NCBI GenBank assembly: GCA_016712225.1
Contig: JADJRL010000003.1
Coordinates: 2,369,501-2,433,500 of the forward strand
Direction: 5' to 3'
From: Candidatus Defluviibacterium haderslevense
GTDB lineage: Bacteria; Bacteroidota; Bacteroidia; Chitinophagales; Saprospiraceae
Length of the DNA stretch: 64,000 bases
Shown here: piece by piece, positions 57,135-64,000 of the stretch
Layout: every line of letters begins with the position of its first letter
How positions within the stretch are numbered: position 1 is the stretch's first letter
Translations under genes and position numbers: made by a program
The notes under the pieces: generated by a model
Database searches by the model: none
Told to the model about the DNA's origin: nothing
Seen by the model: only the letters and a program-made list of their open reading frames with translations

Positions 57135-57485
57135 ATGAATAAATGTTTGCAATGCTCCAAAGAAATTATAGGCCGAACCGACAAAAAGTTTTGTTCAGTT
57201 ACCTGCAAAAATGAATACAATAATAAACTCCGAAAATTAACCATCAAGGAAACAGCACTCATCGATTCATATCTCCACCGCAATCGTGAAATCCTGATGA
57301 CAATTATTGGATCAGCTAAACAAGTCCAATTAGATAAATTAGTTTTAATCAGAGCAAAATTTCGATTTGAATATCATACTGGACATTACATGAATAAGGA
57401 AGGCAAGACCTATTGGCTGGTCTATGATTTCGCATGGATGGATTTCTCAGATCAGAAAATATTGATCGTTAGAAAAACCATCTGA
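57135..57485 (+). CDS. Small protein with N-terminal Cys motif
   Basis: 116 residues. It begins MNKCLQCSKEIIGRTDKKFC followed by SVTCKNEYNNK, a treble-clef-like CxxC...CxxxC zinc motif common in small Bacteroidota proteins. The rest is helical then beta (YHTGHYMNKEGKTYWLVYDFAWMDF). It is the first plus-strand gene after the array and is divergent from the recombinase gene. No function is known to me; a DNA-binding or accessory role is possible. Confidence 0.75.
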   Translation: MNKCLQCSKEIIGRTDKKFCSVTCKNEYNNKLRKLTIKETALIDSYLHRNREILMTIIGSAKQVQLDKLVLIRAKFRFEYHTGHYMNKEGKTYWLVYDFAWMDFSDQKILIVRKTI

Positions 57486-58466
57486 TTAGGCAGTATTAAC
57501 GTCAATGTAATATATTGACTTTATGCCAAGGATCCAGATTTGTTTTTCAATAATAGTTTTCAGGGTAGTGGATCCATTAATTTAAGATGAGGAACTTTTT
57601 ATTTTAATCTATTTTCTATTTAGGTATTTTAAATTTTTTTCTATCTTATTTTATAGTAGAAAACGAATCCAACGCTTTGAACTAACACTTTGAACTAAGA
57701 AACCACATTCGGTTAAATATTCAAACGATGATTTAATGTATAAATCATTTCAAGACCTGAGTTCAGGTAAAATGATTATAAAATAGTATTAATGGTCTTC
57801 ACGACTCGTTCACGAATGATCCACGAATTATCCTCGGCTCATTCAAGATTCATCCAAGTATTATTTTAGATTTTTATCAGAAGAACTTACCGCGCAGCTT
57901 CCAAATTGGTCTTAATTCAATCCGCCTTTTCATGTCTAAAAAGTTTTCATGGATGAAATTAAGGATCAATATTTCATAAGAGAAATGAGAGAAGCCAATA
58001 AAGATTTATCATCAATTATTTACAGCTCATCTTTCGCATAAATGATGATTTCAAAATATTTTGAATTACCAAAGTTTGAGTTTTATCTGCTAATAATTTC
58101 AGCAGCACGTTTCTGTTATATTTTTTTTGGATGATGAGCATTAATGATTTCAGCTTAAGTATGAATCCATTGTGTATATCTTATTTGAATTTAAAATTGC
58201 AAAAAACACCATAAAAATAATTGCAATCGGGGAGTAGGGTGGGTGTTCTCTGATTAAACCTTTGGAGTCTGATTGGAGGAGATTTCGAGGTATATCCAAT
58301 AATATTTATTTTTCAAATATATTTTTTTTGAGCACATTAGAGCGCCATCTACTAGAATTTATGTATTAAGCATTTAACTTAAGTGTTATTTTTTAAGGAT
58401 AGATAGGGGTCCTGCTTTTTTTGTTGGTATAAATGAACTAATTTTATTTTTTTAAAAGACACAGCA
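57486..58466. other. 981-bp gene-free AT-rich region
   Basis: I see no gene, attC-like site or type B palindrome. It contains short local repeats (CACGA/TTCACGAAT words near 57.8 kb) and is otherwise low-complexity AT-rich sequence. Confidence 0.6.
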
Positions 58467-60461
58467 ATGAAGAATTTTAAATACCCCAATCTTGTTTTTT
58501 TGTTACTGATGTGGCTTGTCATGGGACGAATATTAGCCCAAAGTCCACAGAATTTAATCGTGGATTGTCCACCTCAATTCAATCTAACAGAAGGTGAAGC
58601 CTATGATACTTCAGTGACCGGATCACCAGTAATATTAGCAAACGATGGTGGAGCTGTTACCATAACGTATATTGAGATTTTCAATAAAGGAACATGTCAA
58701 AATCATAATGATATTGTTACAAGAATTTTTACGATTCGTAATGCTGCCGGTGAACAATCCAGATGCACTCAGTTGATTTATCTGAAACATTTGACGACTT
58801 CACAAATTTATATTCCTGCAGATACCATGATTGATTATCCCAAAAATATTTCATTATCAGAAGCCTTGTTAGGCCATGGTTTGAATTTAGCTGAAGTAAA
58901 AATTACGTTTATTGATACAAAAATTTCCAATGGTTGTACGATTCCTATGCGCATTAGACGTCTATGGAAAATTGATGATTTGTGTTCAGGCACTTTGATC
59001 AGTTTGACATCGTTTATCACATTGCGGGCTTATCAAAATAGTTTTCTACACAATAGTCAAATTGTAACTAATATATGCGACAATGAGGGCTTAATTAGTA
59101 TTACGCCTAAAGGTGAATTTGGACCCTATTCATACCAATGGAATAATGGAGCTTCTTCAAATACGCTTACCAATCTCGTGGCCGGAGTCTATACGGTAAT
59201 TGTGTCGGATCAATTTAAGTGCAACCAATTGCTGACTTTCGGATTGGATCCCATATCCACAACAGCTGATATCGGTGGTAGAATTAGAACGGCTAATGAT
59301 TATCGAGTTATACCGGATTCAGTTTCTTTTAGTAATCCTACTAATGTTAAAAAATTTTGTTTTTCACAAAACGGTGGATTGCATTATGCTTTTACTGTAA
59401 AAGAAAAAACAACGGGCTTGGTGAATTATAATTTTACCAAAAAGTCAGATCCATTAAATTCAGTATCCACTAAAGATATTTTATTGATCCAAAAACATAT
59501 ACTTGGTTTGAATCGATTGGATAGTTTACGTTATTTAGCCGCTGATGTCAATAATAATTTCAATGTTACCGCATCGGATATTTCGGAATTGAGAAAACTG
59601 GTTTTAGGCGTCATCGGAAATTTTAATTTTGTCGATTCATGGTATTTTTTAAAGAACGATTGGAAAACGTTTTATAAGAGCAATCAAACCATTCAGTCTT
59701 TATTATTCACCGGTGTAACAATAGTCAATTATCCTAGACAAAATGCTGATGTCATTGCTGTAAAAATGGGTGATATTGATTTGAGTTATAAGAATAATTT
59801 CGCTTCTGAATTACTTGAATTGCGATCCAATACTCTAGATTGCAGTTTGAATATGACGAATACCATTGTGCAAGCCAATAAGGATATTGACATCCCTGTT
59901 TATTTTAATGCTGCGCAATCCATGTATGGTTTACAGTTTTTATTAAAGGCTAAATCTAGTTTGTTAAGTATGGAAATGGTATCTAGCCAACTGGAACCTG
60001 AGTTTTGGAATCTGAACAATCAGAATTTAAAAATAAGTTGGAGTACAGGAACGAAATTGGAATGGAATCCTAATGAACCCTTATTTGTATTGAGATTGAG
60101 AGCGAGTGAATCCATAAGATTAGATGAATTATTGAGTCTGGATCCATCTTTTCTGAATGAATATTATGACGACCAAGAATCCTCATGGAAATTGAATCTT
60201 AATGTACAACATGCATTGTCTTCTGATATTCAATATTTGATTTACCCCAATCCGACGAATGAAGGTGTATTTGTTCAATCCAATTCTGAAGAACCAAGTC
60301 AAATCACATTTTACAATGCCATGGGTAGGGAAGTTAGGAATTCAACTTTTTCTAATAGTGTATACATTCCAACGCATGATTTTTATCCAGGTTCTTATTT
60401 TTATAAAATTACGAATCGGTATGCAACAGATCACAACGGTAAAATTATAGTTACTAAGTAG
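58467..60461 (+). CDS. T9SS-secreted protein with dockerin-like repeats
   Basis: 664 residues. Signal peptide MKNFKYPNLVFLLLMWLVMGRILAQ; HYR/SprB-like segments (TPKGEFGPYSYQWNNGASSNTLTNLVAGVYTVIVSD); a pair of dockerin-like Ca-binding repeats (VSTKDILLIQKHILGL, ADVNNNFNVTASDISELRKLVLGVI), then a cohesin-like domain; and a C-terminal sorting domain (IQYLIYPNPTNEGVFVQ, ending in KIIVTK). The end is the type A signal for the type IX secretion system. Such proteins are very common in Saprospiraceae. A surface or extracellular location is likely. Plus strand and well separated from the array. Confidence 0.9.
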   Translation: MKNFKYPNLVFLLLMWLVMGRILAQSPQNLIVDCPPQFNLTEGEAYDTSVTGSPVILANDGGAVTITYIEIFNKGTCQNHNDIVTRIFTIRNAAGEQSRCTQLIYLKHLTTSQIYIPADTMIDYPKNISLSEALLGHGLNLAEVKITFIDTKISNGCTIPMRIRRLWKIDDLCSGTLISLTSFITLRAYQNSFLHNSQIVTNICDNEGLISITPKGEFGPYSYQWNNGASSNTLTNLVAGVYTVIVSDQFKCNQLLTFGLDPISTTADIGGRIRTANDYRVIPDSVSFSNPTNVKKFCFSQNGGLHYAFTVKEKTTGLVNYNFTKKSDPLNSVSTKDILLIQKHILGLNRLDSLRYLAADVNNNFNVTASDISELRKLVLGVIGNFNFVDSWYFLKNDWKTFYKSNQTIQSLLFTGVTIVNYPRQNADVIAVKMGDIDLSYKNNFASELLELRSNTLDCSLNMTNTIVQANKDIDIPVYFNAAQSMYGLQFLLKAKSSLLSMEMVSSQLEPEFWNLNNQNLKISWSTGTKLEWNPNEPLFVLRLRASESIRLDELLSLDPSFLNEYYDDQESSWKLNLNVQHALSSDIQYLIYPNPTNEGVFVQSNSEEPSQITFYNAMGREVRNSTFSNSVYIPTHDFYPGSYFYKITNRYATDHNGKIIVTK

Positions 60462-60601
60462 TAATTGATCCTATTTACTTTTTTGAAATCAAGAAAGACA
60501 TAGCTTGAATGAACTCATACATCAATCTATATTTGAATGTTCTTCACTATGCATTTAGATTAAAATGGTAAATGCTCAGCTGAATATCTTGTAAATAAAA
60601 A

Positions 60602-60636
60602 ATCCCCTTATTCGGAAGAATAAAGGGATCTATGTT
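60602..60636 (+). terminator. Rho-independent terminator of the T9SS gene
   Basis: 12-bp stem (ATCCCCTTATTC / GAATAAAGGGAT) with a GGAA loop followed by a short T run. Confidence 0.75.
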
Positions 60637-60639
60637 TTT

Positions 60640-60657
60640 GTGGTCCCACCTGGACTT
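60640..60657 (-). other. tRNA/tmRNA 3'-end fragment, possible att scar
   Basis: Minus strand reads AAGTCCAGGTGGGACCAC, the T-arm end plus acceptor strand of a tRNA or tmRNA. No complete RNA is present; upstream bases do not continue the fold. Such fragments are left as attachment sites when elements integrate at RNA 3' ends. Confidence 0.45.
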
Positions 60658-60746
60658 AATTATGTATTGAAAATCAATTAAATATACTTTAATTATATTT
60701 TGGGGACAAATTTGGGTACGAAAATTGAATTATTACTATTAATTGT

Positions 60747-61511
60747 TTATTCCCATTCAAACTTATATATATATCCCACTGTAGGATCATATTCATAATG
60801 CTCATAGGAATGAGATAGATTGTCAAAAGGTATACTTTTAATAAAAACAAATTCACTGTCTACTTGTGTATTAAATTTTTTCCTTGATAGTTTTGCTTGT
60901 TTTATTAATTGCGTTACATCAAGATGAAATAGTTCAACCTTGAAATTTATTAATTGAATCGGAGCAACTATTTTGTGAGTAACACAATGTTTTGATCTGT
61001 GATCACTGTCATCCATTTGCAATTTAACATGAATAATAGAGACATCATTATACATCAAAGGTTTCTTAAACTCTAAAATAGCTTTGTCAAATGCACCGTC
61101 TTCAGTTTTAAGAAGTTCTCCCACAATCATATTGTCACTACTTACAATTGGTTTAGATGATCCTGTCCATTGGAATCGATGTTCATGATTGTCTATTAGC
61201 ATTTTTTTACAAACTATCGATTTATGGACTTCATAGGTTACAATGTTGCCATCTTTTGTACTGTATTTAGAGAATGTTGCTAGATTCCTATATCCAACAT
61301 TACTTTTATTGATGAAATATTTTTCAATTGAATAAAATATTTTAATAAACAAGGCGAGCAGAAAAAAAATAAATACAAGTAGCGCTAAAATTGAAGAATA
61401 CAGATTTGTAAAGAAGTATAGAACTATGCCCAAAATTGAGCAAATACTTGCAAATACTACTAAAAAATTACCAACGAGGTTTTTGCAAAGCGCTAGAAAA
61501 GGTTTTAACAT
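60747..61511 (-). CDS. Membrane-anchored protein, unknown function
   Basis: 254 residues with two N-terminal membrane helices (FLVVFASICSILGIVLYFF, ILALLVFIFFLLALFI) and a soluble domain of about 190 residues (FQWTGSSKPIVSSDNMIV, AILEFKKPLMYNDVSIIHVKLQMDDSDHRSKHCV). The two-helix hairpin followed by a beta-rich cytosolic domain resembles effector architectures such as S-2TM/CBASS-type proteins, but I do not recognise the domain. Confidence 0.65.
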   Translation of the reverse strand: MLKPFLALCKNLVGNFLVVFASICSILGIVLYFFTNLYSSILALLVFIFFLLALFIKIFYSIEKYFINKSNVGYRNLATFSKYSTKDGNIVTYEVHKSIVCKKMLIDNHEHRFQWTGSSKPIVSSDNMIVGELLKTEDGAFDKAILEFKKPLMYNDVSIIHVKLQMDDSDHRSKHCVTHKIVAPIQLINFKVELFHLDVTQLIKQAKLSRKKFNTQVDSEFVFIKSIPFDNLSHSYEHYEYDPTVGYIYKFEWE

Positions 61512-62006
61512 TGATTTATAGCTTGAATAAAAAGGGGCCGAATTAATTTACATCGCTGTCCATATGAAAGTTTTTTTACTATGAGTTAAACAATATTAAA
61601 GTAACGAAGTACTTAAACATTTTGTTGAATTTGATATGTTAAATAAACAATAATAATAATCAATAAATCAAAATCTTTATATAAAAAGGCATTAATTAGG
61701 CAATTTATATTTCGATCCGAGTTAATAATATTTATATAAATTCTATTTATTTAAATATATCTTGACCTGAATTAGGGGTAAAAGTAATGAAATAGTTGAA
61801 AACAAAGAATTATTTATAATATTTTATTTAATTTTAATAATTAATTATATAAATACTTGTATATCAGTCAAATATGTAATTATAAATAATTTAGACTAAT
61901 GATTTGATTGACATAGAGTCCCAGTTTAACGATAATTGTAATTCTGATATTATTATAAATTTTATTATATTATTGATATTCAGTATTTTACATGTGTACA
62001 TTTTAA
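61512..62006. other. 495-bp AT-rich gene-free region
   Basis: Very AT-rich (long TTTA/ATAA runs). No gene or repeat of interest seen. Confidence 0.55.
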
Positions 62007-62786
62007 TTATTCGCTTTTATTAACTTCAGGACCCTTTTTAACTTGATTTAACTGCGATCTTAAAAATTTATTAATTCGTTTATTGGCATCATTAGCCTTT
62101 TCTCCTTCAAAAAGTTCCCTTTTGATTACTTCCTCTGTTAAGACCTTTTTAACGGATTCAACATCAATTTTAATATCTGGATTCATTTTCCGAATGGTCT
62201 TTCTTAGAATCTCAATGATGCCATCTGAAATCAGTAGATTTCCTAAAAAGTGTTTACTTAAAAATTGCTTTTTTGAATGAAAGTCTTCAAGGGCGGTTTT
62301 CAATATACTTTCCTTACATACTAAGTGAATTAATTCTAGGTCTGCCTCTTTTTTGACCGAAATGTTTTCTAGTTCAAATTCACATACTAATTCATGGACC
62401 ACAGGTTTAGCAAATACAATCTTGAATATTTTCCAACTGGATGAATTTGTTAGAATTACCCAATCTACCCCTTGATTAGCTCCATAATCAACTGCTTGTT
62501 TAATATGATCAGATTTGAGACCAATGCCAATTGCTTTAACTTCAATAAGGAAAACTATTTCCCCATCAATTTTAATCGCTAGATCACAGAAAGTCTTTTT
62601 AATGGCATATTCTGAGGTAATTTCTCCATATTTTTCAAAACCAAAAACATCACAAAGAATATCAGTTACTACCACTACTGTATCTGATTCATTTATATCT
62701 TTAGCCTTTAAGGTCTTAACCAATGGGATGAATTTCTTTAGACCTTCAATTACTCTTTGTTGTGCTTTTAGCGGAATGGTAGCCAT
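62007..62786 (-). CDS. HsdR-N-like nuclease-domain protein
   Basis: 259 residues. The type I restriction HsdR N-terminal-type core is visible: DILCDVFGFEKYGEITSEYAIKKTFCDLAIKIDGEIVFLIEVKAIG, with D...(I/V)EVK, the PD-(D/E)xK active-site layout, followed by HIKQAVDYGANQGVDWVILTNSSSWKIF. The C-terminal 100 residues are helical and Lys-rich. There are no helicase motifs, so it is a stand-alone HsdR-N-like nuclease as often seen in Bacteroidota. Role (DNA damage, defence) unknown. Confidence 0.8.
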   Translation of the reverse strand: MATIPLKAQQRVIEGLKKFIPLVKTLKAKDINESDTVVVVTDILCDVFGFEKYGEITSEYAIKKTFCDLAIKIDGEIVFLIEVKAIGIGLKSDHIKQAVDYGANQGVDWVILTNSSSWKIFKIVFAKPVVHELVCEFELENISVKKEADLELIHLVCKESILKTALEDFHSKKQFLSKHFLGNLLISDGIIEILRKTIRKMNPDIKIDVESVKKVLTEEVIKRELFEGEKANDANKRINKFLRSQLNQVKKGPEVNKSE

Positions 62787-63547
62787 ATTACAGATTTAGG
62801 GATTACCAAACAAATACTATACCGTTTTGAAAAGGGTAATATTATTGCCTGACTTTTGACTTATTAAATTCGCTCCTTTGCCTGGTCCTTTTTTGTTCCT
62901 TTTCTGTATCTTTTCCGTTTCTCCTTGGTTTTTCTTTCGTTTTTCTTTCGTTTCTCTTTTTACACTCACCTCCGTTTCACCTCCGTTTCTCTAAAAATTC
63001 TTTGCAAATATTTACAAATAAAATTATCGCTACACCGTTTCAACGCCGTTTCTACGCCATTTATATGCCATTTAGTACTTCTTTAGAGTTCAATGCTTAT
63101 TCAATGCAAAGACCACCACCACCAGTAAAAAAGTCAAATTTATTACGTCATTACTTCGTCATTACTTCGTCATTACTCCGTCATAAATCCAGACTTATTC
63201 TTATTCTATTCTTGTTTACTTGGTTTTAACTTCGTTTTTATACCGTGCGTTTGCCGTGCGTCACTAAATTAACCTTAAGACCAAAGTACATTGATTAATT
63301 ATTCGACCACCGTACGACCACCGTGCTATTGCGTGATTATTTCGTGATTATTTCGTTATTATTTCGTTTTGCGCCTGTTTTACGCTTGTTTTTGACCTTG
63401 GTCTATTTATCATAAATCACTCGAAAAATCACTCGAAATGCATTGATAAATAATCTCAATCAATGCTAATTCAATGCTAAAACCATTAACCAGTATTTTC
63501 ATGCTATGCCGTTTCTATGCCGTTTCTATTCTGTTTTTATTCTGTTT
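62787..63547. other. 761-bp gene-free region with stuttered short repeats
   Basis: From about 62.9 kb, runs of near-identical 10-14-bp words follow one another, each repeated two or three times before changing: TTTTTCTTTCG, CACCTCCGTTT, CGTCATTACTT, CGTGATTATTT, AAATCACTCG, TATGCCGTTTC, ATTCTGTTTTT. I see no gene. Many words contain CGTTT/CGTCA. Confidence 0.65.
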
Positions 63548-63946
63548 TTAGGCTGTTTTTTGGATATCTATTTGATTTTCGTCTTCAAATGGGAATAGGC
63601 TATTTTTGTATCTTTCTATTGCGTAATTATACTTTTGAATTTGTTTCCGTGCTTTTGCCTCTCGATTAGTATAAATGTCTCTAATATTTTTAGCGATCGT
63701 TTCATATACATCCATTATTGAATTGATTTTTTTCCATTTTGGACCAAAATACTCCAATAAGACTTTGAACAATTTTGAGTCATTTTCATAAATTCTTTGA
63801 ATCGTTGATTCTCTCAAATAAACGCTGCCTTTTATTTGATTACTAATGTCAAGTCTTGTAACCCTGCATAACCTTCTTTTAACCTCCAATTTCTTTGGTT
63901 CTGGAATAGGTGCAAGATCATTTATTATATTACTATGATCTTGCAC
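63548..63946 (-). CDS. Protein of unknown function, may continue past right edge
   Basis: 132 residues counted from a GTG at 63946, but the frame stays open without a stop up to the right edge (the extra residues read EKWCKIVTVTQTTQISQK), so the true start may be outside the window. Helical, basic: VKRRLCRVTRLDISNQIKG, LRESTIQRIYENDSKLFKVLLEYFGPKWKKIN. No known motif. Confidence 0.5.
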   Translation of the reverse strand: MQDHSNIINDLAPIPEPKKLEVKRRLCRVTRLDISNQIKGSVYLRESTIQRIYENDSKLFKVLLEYFGPKWKKINSIMDVYETIAKNIRDIYTNREAKARKQIQKYNYAIERYKNSLFPFEDENQIDIQKTA

Positions 63947-64000
63947 TTTTTGACTTATTTGGGTCGTTTGGGTTACCGTTACGATCTTGCACCACTTTTC

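Noticed and set aside
60640..60657. A complete tRNA gene
   Set aside because: Only the 3' arm sequence is present; no D-arm or anticodon arm can be formed from the neighbouring bases.
1..64000. Insertion sequences or transposases as movers of the duplicated cassettes
   Set aside because: I found no DDE or HUH transposase frame and no target-site duplications; breakpoints fall at the TAAC core instead.

Overview
The window looks like a chromosomal accessory region of a low-GC member of the Bacteroidota, most likely close to the Saprospiraceae. The supporting signs are a 664-residue secreted protein with dockerin-like repeats and a C-terminal type IX secretion sorting domain (58.5-60.5 kb), a SusC/CopA-style TonB-dependent receptor, many short lipoproteins, and several TAnnTTTG promoter boxes just upstream of genes. 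This placement is inferred from protein style; no rRNA gene is present.

From the left edge to about 55.76 kb the window is one continuous integron-like cassette array. Twenty-six imperfect palindromes, 123-132 bp and mostly 126-127 bp, each begin TAACG (once CAACG) and end GTTA (once GTTG). They separate 27 segments, and all genes in those segments lie on the minus strand. The stems fall into at least five sequence families, but length, ends and fold are kept and arm changes are compensated. Each segment carries short terminal inverted repeats of its own (GTTAxxxx...xxxxTAAC), the arrangement expected of the R'/R'' boxes of an integron attC. Three segments occur twice, and in each the identity stops at the TAAC core, so gene plus 3' palindrome has moved as a unit.

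Reading with the genes (right to left), the array begins at an attI-like site (55756-55797) next to a 388-residue tyrosine recombinase (55835-57001). The recombinase has the usual catalytic residues but is Xer-like: it lacks the extra segment that defines IntI integrases. It points the same way as the cassettes, as in the 'reverse' integrons of Treponema. The array together with a non-IntI recombinase is the main candidate for an undescribed system.

Several cassettes are whole operons. They include a TetR-controlled RND efflux pump with a DoxX protein (first cassette, about 8 kb), a DUF262-HNH nuclease with a truncated EcoRI-type methylase, a four-gene XRE/TPR-metallopeptidase/MazG/GIY-YIG-ATPase-LexA operon, a six-gene Hsp70/GrpE/TerB-like operon, a large helicase-nuclease, a proteasome-fold protein, a copper-type TonB/HMA module, a five-gene nitric-oxide-stress operon with its own Rrf2 regulator and operator, a Ser/Thr kinase with TPRs, and a HerA ATPase with a DUF4297-like nuclease. 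Single-gene cassettes are mostly lipoproteins and membrane proteins, plus a duplicated GNAT-like/57-residue gene pair. Four operon cassettes are also bracketed by a second palindrome family (type B, CTCTTTTG...CAAATGTG).

The right part (57-64 kb) is not cassette-like. It holds a small Cys-motif protein, the T9SS protein with a terminator, a tRNA/tmRNA 3'-end fragment, two hypothetical proteins, an HsdR-N-like protein and a 650-bp tract of short stuttered repeats. Four apparent frameshifts (one at 9.66 kb, three in the RND permease) are all one-base losses in homopolymers, so sequencing error should be excluded before calling those genes dead.
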